A stretch of 64,000 nucleotides of DNA from Arthrobacter sp. S41. Lineage in GTDB: Bacteria; Actinomycetota; Actinomycetes; Actinomycetales; Micrococcaceae. The position numbers and the translations under genes are program-made. Of the stretch, positions 27,714 through 36,075 are shown piece by piece; positions within the stretch are counted from its first letter, which is position 1; each line of letters begins with the position of its first letter. Under the pieces are notes generated by a model that saw only the letters and a program-made list of their open reading frames with translations, ran no database searches and had not been told where the DNA came from. The stretch covers positions 62,001 to 126,000 of the forward strand of contig NZ_SIHY01000003.1 in NCBI RefSeq assembly GCF_004320535.1, read 5' to 3'.

Positions 27714-27771
27714 GGACTGCTCTTACTGCTCGCATGACGGCCAGCTCGCCAACTTGAGCTAGGAGATTCGT

Positions 27772-28218
27772 TCAGTTCCGTGTTCGTGCGGCAGCGGCCG
27801 GTATTAACGACGCCTCCAGCCAGCTACGTTCCTGATCAGTGAGAACCCGTGAGGACACTCCGTCAGCGGCGAGCGGAACCATAACGGTTGTTGAATCAAA
27901 GACCGGCTGGTCGTCCTGATAACCGATTCCTCGCACGGTGAAGGACTTGTTGCCCACCCGACTGATCCCCATGCGGATGACCATTTCAGGCTGGTAATAC
28001 AGTGGCCGTTTGTAGTCGATCTGAATGGAGGCCACAACCGTTCCAAATTCGAACCGGCCGGTCTTCCCGTCTTCTCGGGTCCAGCGGATGCGGGCCTCTT
28101 CCATCAGCGTGACAATGCGGGCGTTGTTTACATGTCCCAATGCATCCTGATCAGACCAGCGCAGTTGCAACACAATTTCCGTTGCGCCCGCCAATTCATT
28201 TTTTGCTTGAGTGCTCAT
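27772..28218 (-). CDS. Acyl-CoA thioesterase, hotdog fold (4HBT family)
   Basis: 148-residue single hotdog domain. The hallmark RWSDQDALGHVNNARIVTLMEEAR, with an aspartate just before GHVNN, matches YbgC/4HBT thioesterases. No signal peptide. It could hydrolyse aryl- or acyl-CoA intermediates; closeness to the pca cluster is suggestive but it is on the opposite strand. Confidence 0.85.
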   Translation of the reverse strand: MSTQAKNELAGATEIVLQLRWSDQDALGHVNNARIVTLMEEARIRWTREDGKTGRFEFGTVVASIQIDYKRPLYYQPEMVIRMGISRVGNKSFTVRGIGYQDDQPVFDSTTVMVPLAADGVSSRVLTDQERSWLEASLIPAAAARTRN

Positions 28219-28557
28219 GCATTTATTGGATCAGATTTTGGCTCCTGCCTCCTCCGGCGTGACGGAGCGTTAACACCCAGACTCCACGTCTATCTCCCCC
28301 GAACTTCGCAGTGGCTAAACGTTTGGCATCTTCACCAGGACGTCAGTTCCCGACGCTAGAATTTCCGAAAATTCGTGTGGCCACTACTGCTTACTCTGGT
28401 CATGGAGAGCTAAATACGCCCAAGACAGCGCATAAGTATTAACGGGATCGATTATTCGTCATTACCTGAGCGGGGGCTGTTATTCACCTTAGATTGACAG
28501 CGTTGACAAAGGTCGGCCAAGGGGCCGGCAGATTGTCACCACCCCGGAGGAACGTAC
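28219..28557. other. Intergenic region upstream of the secreted phosphoesterase
   Basis: No gene seen in 339 bases. Near the right end, TTCACC (28483), TTGACA (28494) and TTGACA (28503) follow each other at 11 and 9 bases, which could be promoter -35 elements or a weak PhoP-type direct repeat. GGAGG lies seven bases before the GTG start of the downstream gene. Confidence 0.4.
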
Positions 28558-30405
28558 GTGAAATTTTTCGCTCGACCCGGCAAAACCAATCAAATTACCC
28601 CACTACGAGCTACTGCAGGCGCACTCGTTGTCCTCGCAGCATCGGCAGGTCTCACCGCCGCCAATTCAGCACCCGACCCAGAACCGGCAGCTAAAGCAAC
28701 CGCAGACTGGAAGTCCTCAGCCTACCGAGGTTCAGTTCAGGTAGTCCGCGCAGAAGACGAAAAGTCAGCAGCCAAAGATAAGAGTCTCGAAGGCGTCGTT
28801 TTCGAGGACAGCAACAAGAACTCCAAACAGGACGCCAACGAGCCAGGCCTGCCCAAAGTCACCGTGTCCAACGGTCGCGACGTTGTCACCACCGACGGTC
28901 AGGGTCGCTACGAACTGCCGGCTTTTGAAAACATGACAGCCTTCGTCACCCAGCCTCGTGGCTTCCAGGTTCCTGTCGATGAAAATAACGTCGCACAGTT
29001 CTCCTACATTCACTTGCCAGAAGGCTCCCCCAAGCTGAAGTACGGTGGCATCGCTCCCACCGGCGGACTGCCAGAGGCCGTGAACTTCCCACTGACCCGC
29101 AGCACCGCAACTCAATCACCTGAGCAGAGCTGCGCCATTGGCGCCGACGTGCAGACCTACAACCAGAAGGAAGTTGAGTACGCTCGCAAGGGCGCCTTTG
29201 CTGACCTTGCTGCCCGTACCGACTACACCGGCTGTGGCGTGCTGTTCATCGGTGACCTCGTTGGCAACGATCTTTCCCTGTTCGCCCAGACCCGCGAGCT
29301 GACTTCCATGCTCAACGGCCCGGCCCGTTTCCTTCCAGGCAACCACGACATCGACTTTGATTCCGTGGACGGCGTGCACGAGTTTGATACCTACCGCGCT
29401 CAGTTCGGCCCTGAGTACTACTCCTATGACACCGGCAAGACCCACGTGGTTGCGCTGAACACCATCGAGTACCCAACCAAACTTCCCGCTAAGCGAAGCG
29501 ACTACACCTACCAGCTAGGTGAGCAGCAACTTGAATGGTTGCGCGCAGACATCGCAAAGGTGCCAAAGAATAAGGCCATCGTCCTGGCCGGTCACAGCCC
29601 ATTGTTGGAATTCTTCTTCAATGATGAGCACACCACCAAGGAGGTCAAGGAAATCTACAAGATCCTCAAGGGTCGCGAAGTGGTCTCCTTGGGTGGTCAC
29701 ACCCACATGTCGGAAAACCTTCGCGAAGGGGATTTGATGAAGGGTTGGATTGATGAAGTCGGTCAAGATGGCTTGCCATTTACCCACCTCACCGTTCCTG
29801 CTGTTGCCGGCCAATGGTACGGCGGACGAGTCACCGAAACCGGTTACCCGACTTCCCTACAGCAGGATGGTACCCCGCCAGGCGTATTGACCCTGGACAT
29901 CAAGAACACCAAGATCACCGAGCGCTTCACCCCTACTGGTGGCGATGACAGCAACCAGATGGCCGTAGGCCTGAACACTCCTGCGTACCGTGACTGGTAC
30001 GAGGAGAATGTGGACAAGAAGTACGGCACAATACCGGCTTTGAAGAACCCACTGACGGTCAGCCGTGCTGGTTTGGCTAATGACACTTGGCTGACCACCA
30101 ACGTCTGGATGGGCAGCACCGGTTCCACGGTGAAGGTTTCCATCGATGGCGAAGACCCGGTCAAGTCGACTCGTACTCAATCGCTCACCGGCGAAACCGC
30201 GCTCACTGGAGCCAAGTATTCTGACCCAGTGGCTATCGCCGAGCAGTTTGTCCACGGTGGTGGACTGCCTGAGAAGACCAGCCACCTGTGGCGTCTTGAA
30301 CTACCCGATGATCTGAAAACCGGATCACACACCGCTCAGGTAACGGCCACCGACGTTCATGGTCGTTCCTTCACCGACAAGCTCGAATTCGAAGTCACCG
30401 ACTAG
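28558..30405 (+). CDS. Secreted calcineurin-like metallophosphoesterase
   Basis: 615-residue exported phosphoesterase starting at GTG with a good GGAGG. A signal peptide ends near residue 40. Then comes an SdrD-B-like domain (about 75-125, VFEDSNKNSKQDANEPGLP), typical of the MetallophosN region, a calcineurin-like catalytic domain (about 180-390) with DVQ in place of the first D-x-H, GDLVGND, LPGNHDID, GHSPLLEFF and GGHTHMSEN, and a C-terminal beta domain (MetallophosC). The three-domain plan is known from bacterial surface phosphoesterases. The substrate could be a phosphomonoester or a nucleotide. A terminator follows. Confidence 0.85.
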   Translation: MKFFARPGKTNQITPLRATAGALVVLAASAGLTAANSAPDPEPAAKATADWKSSAYRGSVQVVRAEDEKSAAKDKSLEGVVFEDSNKNSKQDANEPGLPKVTVSNGRDVVTTDGQGRYELPAFENMTAFVTQPRGFQVPVDENNVAQFSYIHLPEGSPKLKYGGIAPTGGLPEAVNFPLTRSTATQSPEQSCAIGADVQTYNQKEVEYARKGAFADLAARTDYTGCGVLFIGDLVGNDLSLFAQTRELTSMLNGPARFLPGNHDIDFDSVDGVHEFDTYRAQFGPEYYSYDTGKTHVVALNTIEYPTKLPAKRSDYTYQLGEQQLEWLRADIAKVPKNKAIVLAGHSPLLEFFFNDEHTTKEVKEIYKILKGREVVSLGGHTHMSENLREGDLMKGWIDEVGQDGLPFTHLTVPAVAGQWYGGRVTETGYPTSLQQDGTPPGVLTLDIKNTKITERFTPTGGDDSNQMAVGLNTPAYRDWYEENVDKKYGTIPALKNPLTVSRAGLANDTWLTTNVWMGSTGSTVKVSIDGEDPVKSTRTQSLTGETALTGAKYSDPVAIAEQFVHGGGLPEKTSHLWRLELPDDLKTGSHTAQVTATDVHGRSFTDKLEFEVTD

Positions 30406-30418
30406 TTTTCAGTTTGTG

Positions 30419-30457
30419 AATGGTGGCTTGCGCTATGGGCGCCAGCCACCATTTTTA
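30419..30457 (+). terminator. Intrinsic terminator of the phosphoesterase gene
   Basis: AATGGTGGCT pairs with AGCCACCATT around a 15-base loop that can itself pair GCGC with GCGC, followed by a short T-run. Confidence 0.85.
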
Positions 30458-30564
30458 TGCGCAAGAGCAACATGAGGGCTGCGCCCTACTTATTATTTCT
30501 GTGCAAGCCTTGTTCAAGTCCTCCTATGCCGGGCGGATGATGCACATTGGATAAAGTATCGGCT

Positions 30565-31377
30565 ATGGCTCTTACCCTGGATTCCATTTTTCGCAGTGCG
30601 GAGATTGACCCCGCTCAAATTCAAGTTATCCGGCACGCCTTCGTCGGGAAACGCGAAGACTCTGAAATGCAGGGTATTCATGCGGATTCTACTGATCAAG
30701 AGATCCTAGAGTACACTGCGCAACAGTCTGCGAACCCTCGAATTTTTCCCGCTATACCTCCCTCCATCTGGGTGGTATTCGTCAAGGAGGGCGGAGACCG
30801 AGCAAGGTTTTGGGCTGTAGTTCGAAATCATGGCGAAGTTTCGAACGATGGTTCCTCTCGACGGTTCAATCTAGAAGTGGCCGACGATCTTTCCGACCTT
30901 ACGAATAGGCTTGTCATCGGATGGCGTTCTCCGCGTACTTGGCGCCTCAACGGTCCAACAGCAAGCCATTATCCTGTCGTAGAGATCGCCGATTCTCGGC
31001 CTATACCTTTTCCGGGCTTTGACAGCCTTGTGCTTGATTACCCGCAGCTTCAAGCAATCATGCGCGAACATCGGTATTCATCGTGGAGAACAGCCCTCTC
31101 ATCGGTGATTGGAATTTATCTCATCACTGATACTAGGGATGGCCGACACTACGTGGGTAAGGCAGATGGCGTGGACAACATTCGTCAACGATGGAGTGCC
31201 TATGCGGCTAATGGACATGGTGGCAACGTAGAGCTCCGTGGCCTCGACCCAGACTTTTTTCGTTTTTCATTGCTCCGAGTATTTGATCCGTCTACACCCA
31301 CACGAGCCATCGACATGTCGGAAAGTCATTTCAAAGTAGCCCTAGATTCTAGGAAACACGGGCTTAATAGGAACTAG
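30565..31377 (+). CDS. GIY-YIG nuclease domain protein
   Basis: 270-residue protein with a GIY-YIG endonuclease domain in its C-terminal third: GIY (183-185), YVG (196-198), arginines 207 and 209 in NIRQRW, the NGHGGN loop, and glutamate E253 in MSESHFK as the probable metal ligand. The first 175 residues form a separate domain with no motif I know by name (RLVIGWRSPRTWRLN, VVEIADSRPIPFPGF). The ATG at 30565 follows TAAAGT by seven bases, so translation may be leaderless. Codon choice looks less biased than in the neighbours, suggesting recent acquisition. A role in DNA restriction or repair is possible but not shown. Confidence 0.78.
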   Translation: MALTLDSIFRSAEIDPAQIQVIRHAFVGKREDSEMQGIHADSTDQEILEYTAQQSANPRIFPAIPPSIWVVFVKEGGDRARFWAVVRNHGEVSNDGSSRRFNLEVADDLSDLTNRLVIGWRSPRTWRLNGPTASHYPVVEIADSRPIPFPGFDSLVLDYPQLQAIMREHRYSSWRTALSSVIGIYLITDTRDGRHYVGKADGVDNIRQRWSAYAANGHGGNVELRGLDPDFFRFSLLRVFDPSTPTRAIDMSESHFKVALDSRKHGLNRN

Positions 31378-31383
31378 GTGACC

Positions 31384-32505
31384 TTAAGGCCCGACAGCCA
31401 CCATTTGTTGTGCGCTGAAGGTTCCTTCTAGATTCACGAACAGCGAGTTACCGAGGTTGTAGTCGAGCATTCGGTGTCGGTGCATCTGATGAACCGCGAC
31501 TCCGGGCGCAATTCCAATTTCCTGTGCCTTCTCAGCTATTTGTCTATCGTGGGTCAGGCCATGGAACGGTGTCAGGCCTCCTGTGCCAAGAAGAACGTGC
31601 TTCGCAAAACCATTGGCCGATTTTTCGGCAGCACTACTTCGTTTTTTCTCGGTGCTGCACTCAAGATGCATCTGGCCGCGCGGGTCATTGAGGATATGAC
31701 CGATCTCGTGGAAAAGCGTCCAAATGACAAAGCCGTCTTTACTCCAGCGCCCGGTCTGCTGAATGACCGGCACCCGCTTGTCGATCCAACGAGTTACTCC
31801 CAACAGCGGAAACTTTTTGGGCGGCTCAACGACCATAAAAACCACGCCAACTTCTGAGAGCATCCGCGCGATATCGTTCAGCATTTCCGGATTTGGCTGG
31901 GCGGCACGCTTTCGAAGTTCAGGAATAACGGCCCGCAATTTGCGCGCTTCATACTTGTAGTTGCGCCCGCGCTCGTAGTCCTGCGTCAGTTCTGCGGCAC
32001 GCAACCAGGTAGTCAACGAAGTCTGATCGAGCTGAGCCGCAGAATCCTTGAGCGTCGCCAAACCGTATTCACCGATCAGCGACTTCGCATGTTGTTGGTC
32101 ATAGGCCTTCCACGTCCCACAACGATGAAACGAAAGAAAATCTGAGACAAGTTTGCCCGGATTTTTCATGCTTGCTGTTGTGGCACCGATGCTGCGCAGA
32201 TAGCTCGCCGCGGTGGGTGCAATTTGCTCGGCAAAGTGTGCCAGATTTTCTTCATCAACGATTCGGGCAAGATCGCTTCGATACATCACTTCGTACTTTA
32301 ACCACGTCGTCGCCGCGATCCCCACTACACGTTCCAGACGCAGTGCCGTTTCGCTGGTGATGGGAGCATGTCCATTGATGATCTCATTGACCTGCTTGCG
32401 GCTACAGCCCAGCAAATCTGCGACTTTCTGCTGCGAGAAGCCCTGATCATCAATCCATTCCTCCAGATATTCACCTGGTGCAACGGCGTAATTGGTGGTG
32501 GTCAT
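31384..32505 (-). CDS. HigA-type antitoxin fused to an ImmA/IrrE-like metallopeptidase
   Basis: 373 residues. The N-terminal part (about 10-75) is an XRE/HigA helix-turn-helix domain: GEYLEEWIDDQGFSQQKVADL, then LGCSRKQVNEIINGHAPIT. After a helical middle region, the C-terminal half contains HEIGH (266-270) and a glutamate in SAAEKSANGFA (about 294), the zinc-peptidase signature of ImmA/IrrE proteins. GAGAGGAG precedes the ATG, 11 bases after the toxin stop. It probably represses its own operon and neutralises the RelE/HigB-like toxin; the peptidase half suggests control by proteolysis. Confidence 0.82.
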   Translation of the reverse strand: MTTTNYAVAPGEYLEEWIDDQGFSQQKVADLLGCSRKQVNEIINGHAPITSETALRLERVVGIAATTWLKYEVMYRSDLARIVDEENLAHFAEQIAPTAASYLRSIGATTASMKNPGKLVSDFLSFHRCGTWKAYDQQHAKSLIGEYGLATLKDSAAQLDQTSLTTWLRAAELTQDYERGRNYKYEARKLRAVIPELRKRAAQPNPEMLNDIARMLSEVGVVFMVVEPPKKFPLLGVTRWIDKRVPVIQQTGRWSKDGFVIWTLFHEIGHILNDPRGQMHLECSTEKKRSSAAEKSANGFAKHVLLGTGGLTPFHGLTHDRQIAEKAQEIGIAPGVAVHQMHRHRMLDYNLGNSLFVNLEGTFSAQQMVAVGP

Positions 32506-32516
32506 GTCGACTCCTC

Positions 32517-32819
32517 TCAGTGGTAGTCGGTTATTTCTAAAACTGTGACTTCGCGGGCATTAGGCTCATTGGGAATTGGTTGGATGATTAGTCTCCAATT
32601 TCCGCTGAGCTCTGACGCCCAAGTGCCCGCGCGTTCGCCTTGAAGTGGGTGCCATCTCCCACCTGGATCCCGCTGCACAAGGTTGGCCAGTGTGTCTGAA
32701 GCTTCCAATGCTTTGAAGCGCAATCGCAGTTTCTTCTTAAGGTCGGGTCGTCTTTTATGCATCTGGATTTCATCGGTGCATAGTTTCTCAAGCTTGTTCC
32801 CTTTGAAACTTACCTTCAA
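32517..32819 (-). CDS. HigB/RelE-family toxin
   Basis: 100-residue basic protein upstream of the antitoxin, the toxin-first order of higBA systems. It has VSFKGNKLEKLCTDE, PGGRWHPLQGERAGTWASELSGNWRLII and a closing VTVLEITDYH, the ribosome-dependent mRNA interferase pattern of the plasmid-maintenance killer family. The start is a TTG, since no ATG precedes the conserved first strand; a TAAAAT lies just upstream. The paired gene is at 31384-32505. Confidence 0.85.
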   Translation of the reverse strand: MKVSFKGNKLEKLCTDEIQMHKRRPDLKKKLRLRFKALEASDTLANLVQRDPGGRWHPLQGERAGTWASELSGNWRLIIQPIPNEPNAREVTVLEITDYH

Positions 32820-33029
32820 TTTTATGTCACCAACTTCGTTACAGCATAGACCTGAGTGTTGTGAATTGAATCCTGACCGCCACAGAAATACGCGCCAGAT
32901 CTGCTCTCATGAACTCACAGATTTGTGGTGCATTTGAGGCCACGAACACCAGATGTTTATTACAAAGTAGCAAGTTCACTGTGCGGCAGAAACAAGACGG
33001 CAAGACCACCTCGCGCATAGGATGAGCTC

Positions 33030-34001
33030 ATGCGCATTGCCATTTTGGATGACTATCAGAACGTCGCTACTGACCTCGCAAATTTTGAGGCACTGACGAC
33101 CGAGCTCAACGCTGAGCTGACAGTATTTACCGAACACATCTCGCACGATGACGCCGTCGTCTGTGAGGCACTTAAGAACTTTGATGTCATCGTGGCCATG
33201 CGTGAGCGCACCCCCTTCCCGGCATCAAGGTTTGCACTGCTCCCGCAGTTGAAATTGTTGGTCACCACCGGCCGGCGCAACGGGGCCATCGATCTGGAAG
33301 CCGCTGCCGCGCACGGCGTCGTGGTTTCGCATACTGGCTATGTCCCTACCGATGCCGTGGAACATACCTGGGCACTGATCTTGGCCGCAACCCGCCGACT
33401 GGACGTGGAGCTGTTTTCTTCAGAATCTCCCCGCGCTGAAGCCACACCATGGCAGACAAGTTTCGGCATGGGGCTGGCGGGAAAAACCCTCGGCGTGTAC
33501 GGACTGGGCAACTTGGGATCCAAGGTGGCAAAGGTCGGCTTGGCCTTCGGCATGAGGGTTGTTGCCTACAGCCAGAATCTCACCAAAGCCCGGGCCACAG
33601 AGGTGGGCGTGGAGTTAGTCTCTGAGGCAGAGCTCTTTGCCACCAGCGACATCGTGACCGTTCATCTCAAGCTCTCCGAACGCAGCACTGGCGTCATCGG
33701 GGCAAAACAATTGGCGTGGATGCGTCCGGAATCTATTTTGGTCAATACTTCACGAAGCCGAATTGTGCAGACCGATGCGCTCATTTCGGCTCTTGAAAAC
33801 GAACTTCTCTATTTGGCAGCGCTCGATGTTTTCGACACCGAGCCTTTGCCAGCCAAGGATCGGTTGTTGAGCACACGCGGTGTGATTGCGACCCCGCATA
33901 TTGGCTACGTAACTATCGAACAATTCTCAATGTTCTACCGTGACGCAGTTGAAGATATCCGCGCTTGGGCTAACGGTTCACCGATCCGCGTGCTGAGCTA
34001 G
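33030..34001 (+). CDS. D-2-hydroxyacid dehydrogenase, NAD-dependent
   Basis: 323-residue enzyme of the D-isomer 2-hydroxyacid dehydrogenase family. Rossmann motif GVYGLGNLGSKVAKVG near residue 155, active-site arginine segment NTSRSRIVQTDALI, glutamate in LDVFDTEPLP and histidine in TPHIGYVT. The best family fits are 3-phosphoglycerate-dehydrogenase-like or glyoxylate reductases; the substrate is not clear. TAGGAT lies six bases before the ATG. Its 3' end overlaps the convergent PAP2 gene by 32 bases. Confidence 0.87.
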   Translation: MRIAILDDYQNVATDLANFEALTTELNAELTVFTEHISHDDAVVCEALKNFDVIVAMRERTPFPASRFALLPQLKLLVTTGRRNGAIDLEAAAAHGVVVSHTGYVPTDAVEHTWALILAATRRLDVELFSSESPRAEATPWQTSFGMGLAGKTLGVYGLGNLGSKVAKVGLAFGMRVVAYSQNLTKARATEVGVELVSEAELFATSDIVTVHLKLSERSTGVIGAKQLAWMRPESILVNTSRSRIVQTDALISALENELLYLAALDVFDTEPLPAKDRLLSTRGVIATPHIGYVTIEQFSMFYRDAVEDIRAWANGSPIRVLS

Positions 34002-34683
34002 GCAGATTGCGCCACGGCACAAAGAAGTAATGCAGGATCGCTACAACCGCGGCCCACGCGATTCCAATGAGCAAGCCCACCAGTACATCGGAGACCCAAT
34101 GGTGTCCGATGTAGATACGTGATGCTCCCATGGCCAGAACAAACAATGTGGCCACGATGCAGATGAGATAGGCATAGCGGCGCAGCCCGTAAATGATTGC
34201 TAAGTAGCTAGAGATGCCAATCAGCGCGGCGGCATTAAGAGTATGGCCGCTGGGGAATGAATAGGACAGTGGCGGCGTCGGCCCGTTAGGAATACCTTCC
34301 GGGCGATGTACTTGCAGGCTCGCCTTGAGCAAGATGGTCAGCCCGACGGATACCGCTGCGGTCACCGCCACGGAAATAAACGGCCAGAAACTTCGTGTTT
34401 TCCAGCTCAGCAGCCCGGTAATGAGCACCATGATGATGCTCATGCCCGGCGTTGATCCCCAGAAATACAAAAAATCAGAGATCGCAAAAAGGACGGGCGA
34501 CTGATTATCCAATATCCATTGGTAAGTCGGCGCGTCTAGGTCTGTGGCCCACCCGCCGGCGTGCAGGGACACCAGCACACGTCGGGTGAAGTAGAAGATG
34601 GCAACGACGATGCCAAAAATCATCCAGAGCACCTGCATGCCGCTGGGTCGCTGGCCTTGCGGAAGTGGTCTGGGTGTTCTCAT
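33970..34683 (-). CDS. PAP2-superfamily phosphatase
   Basis: 237-residue membrane phosphatase with about six membrane segments. The three PAP2 motifs are KASLQVHRPEG, SFPSGHT and SRIYIGHHWVSDVL, so it likely dephosphorylates undecaprenyl pyrophosphate or a lipid phosphate outside the membrane. The start MRTPRPLPQG is supported by TACGAT seven bases upstream on the coding strand (34691-34696). Confidence 0.88.
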   Translation of the reverse strand: MRTPRPLPQGQRPSGMQVLWMIFGIVVAIFYFTRRVLVSLHAGGWATDLDAPTYQWILDNQSPVLFAISDFLYFWGSTPGMSIIMVLITGLLSWKTRSFWPFISVAVTAAVSVGLTILLKASLQVHRPEGIPNGPTPPLSYSFPSGHTLNAAALIGISSYLAIIYGLRRYAYLICIVATLFVLAMGASRIYIGHHWVSDVLVGLLIGIAWAAVVAILHYFFVPWRNLPSSARGSVNR

Positions 34684-34747
34684 ACCCTCTATCGTATCGG
34701 TGCACCCTAACAAAGCATTCAACCGACGAATGCGGAACAATAGAAGC

Positions 34748-35206
34748 ATGACAATCAAGGTGCTGGCAGTTGGCAAGAAACATGAGTCGTGGGTAGACGA
34801 AGGAATTTCCCGCTACGAAAAACGACTAAAAAAACCTTTTAACCTCACTTGGCAGTTGCTCAACCACTCGTCTCGCGAAAACGATGCGGCGCGCACCGAA
34901 GAGTCCGCACGCATCTTGGCAAAAATTGATGACCGCGACTTTGTGGTGCTACTCGACGAGCGCGGCAAGAATGTCGACTCTCCAGCACTGGCAAACACGC
35001 TGCGCTCCCCTATCGATTCTTCGCGCAACGTCGTGATCATCATCGGTGGAGCCTACGGAGTGGATCCAACGGTGCACGCCCGCGCCGACTTCACCTGGTC
35101 CCTATCCAAGCTGGTTTTCCCTCACCAGCTGGTGCGCCTGATTCTGACCGAGCAACTCTACCGCGCGCAGGACATCTTGGCCGGTGGAAAATACCACCAC
35201 GTGTAA
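34748..35206 (+). CDS. rlmH: 23S rRNA (pseudouridine1915-N3)-methyltransferase RlmH
   Basis: SPOUT methyltransferase of 152 residues acting on the mature 70S ribosome. It shows MTIKVLAVGK at the start, FVVLLDERGKNVDSPALA, IIGGAYGVD (SAM-binding knot) and the invariant ending GKYHHV with RAQDILAGG. The upstream in-frame extension overlaps the divergent PAP2 gene and is rejected. Core gene, normally single copy. Confidence 0.96.
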   Translation: MTIKVLAVGKKHESWVDEGISRYEKRLKKPFNLTWQLLNHSSRENDAARTEESARILAKIDDRDFVVLLDERGKNVDSPALANTLRSPIDSSRNVVIIIGGAYGVDPTVHARADFTWSLSKLVFPHQLVRLILTEQLYRAQDILAGGKYHHV

Positions 35207-35215
35207 GTCAACACG

Positions 35216-35259
35216 TTGACTTTCCAATATGGAAAGATAAGACTTTCCGTAACGGAAAG
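35216..35259. promoter_or_regulatory. Promoter with two CTTTCC-N5-GGAAAG palindromes
   Basis: Two perfect 6+5+6 inverted repeats at 35220-35236 and 35243-35259 have centres 23 bases apart. The first overlaps a -35-like TTGACT (35216-35221), and a TAAGAC (35238-35243) lies between them as the -10. The second ends just before the ATG of the downstream membrane protein. A dimeric winged-helix regulator, probably the one encoded two genes down, would cover the promoter. Confidence 0.72.
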
Positions 35260-35267
35260 GGAGTGCC

Positions 35268-35741
35268 ATGCCTTCGTCAAAGGATCAAATGGAACAGGAT
35301 CGCGCGGTCAAGCTTCTTCAATCGGTCGAGCAAGATTCACAACAGATGGTTAGAGCTTCTGGTAATCCCCGTGGATTACTCACCACCGTCGTCGCGGTCT
35401 CGGCTGTCATCTTCACGTTGTTCCAGGCTTTTCCGCCACAAGCCTATTGGTTAGCGATGCTCTATCTTCCGTTGATCCTTTGGTATGTCTTGGCTCAACG
35501 CCGTCGGGCCAAACCACGATCGTTGCTCAACAGTCCCACCCTTCTGACAGGCGCTTACGCAGGGTATTTCTTTCTCTGCATCCTGCTGATCAATTGCCTC
35601 AGGTTCTGGGAAGCCACACATCTCTCAGAAGTTCTCGCGAAAATTCTTGTCACGTTCATCAGCGGCATGTTTTTGGTGACCAAGATGCAATCGGCCTACA
35701 ACAAGGCGCGTATCGAGGACGGCAATGACCAAGTCCACTAG
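35268..35741 (+). CDS. Small four-helix membrane protein
   Basis: 157 residues with an N-terminal soluble part of about 35 residues and four hydrophobic segments (about 37-55, 58-77, 92-112, 124-142). I do not recognise a family. GGGAG precedes the ATG. It overlaps the winged-helix gene by 17 bases and shares its operator-rich promoter, so the two form an autoregulated unit of unknown purpose. Confidence 0.75.
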   Translation: MPSSKDQMEQDRAVKLLQSVEQDSQQMVRASGNPRGLLTTVVAVSAVIFTLFQAFPPQAYWLAMLYLPLILWYVLAQRRRAKPRSLLNSPTLLTGAYAGYFFLCILLINCLRFWEATHLSEVLAKILVTFISGMFLVTKMQSAYNKARIEDGNDQVH

Positions 35742-36027
35742 CAGCGCTCGGTTTGATGAGCTGATCCACGCGCCGCTTCGTTTACGGATCTGCGCGAGCC
35801 TGGCGCCGGTTCAATGGGCGGAATTCACGCACCTCAAACAGATCCTCGGTGTTACAGACTCGGTACTCAGCAAACACCTCAAACAGCTCAGCGATGCAGG
35901 TTACGTGCAAGTTGAACGCTTCACCAAGCTGGGCCGCAGCCACATGCGCGTTTCACTAACTACGTCAGGGCGTCGAGCATATGTTGGCCACGTCGCTGCG
36001 CTTCAAGAAATTACTGTGGGTAAATGA
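35725..36027 (+). CDS. Small winged-helix transcriptional regulator
   Basis: 100-residue DNA-binding protein without an effector domain: LIHAPLRLRICASLAPV, FTHLKQILGVTDSVLSKHLKQLSDAGYVQVERF, and a wing with VSLTTSGRRAYVGHVAAL. It matches the PF13601-like winged-helix proteins that often accompany small membrane proteins. Because the promoter has two palindromes and the gene overlaps its partner, it is probably an autorepressor. Confidence 0.82.
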   Translation: MTKSTSSARFDELIHAPLRLRICASLAPVQWAEFTHLKQILGVTDSVLSKHLKQLSDAGYVQVERFTKLGRSHMRVSLTTSGRRAYVGHVAALQEITVGK

Positions 36028-36075
36028 CGCAGTGGTTTTAGGGTGCTTGCACAGCACTGTTAGAGAATAAAAGGC

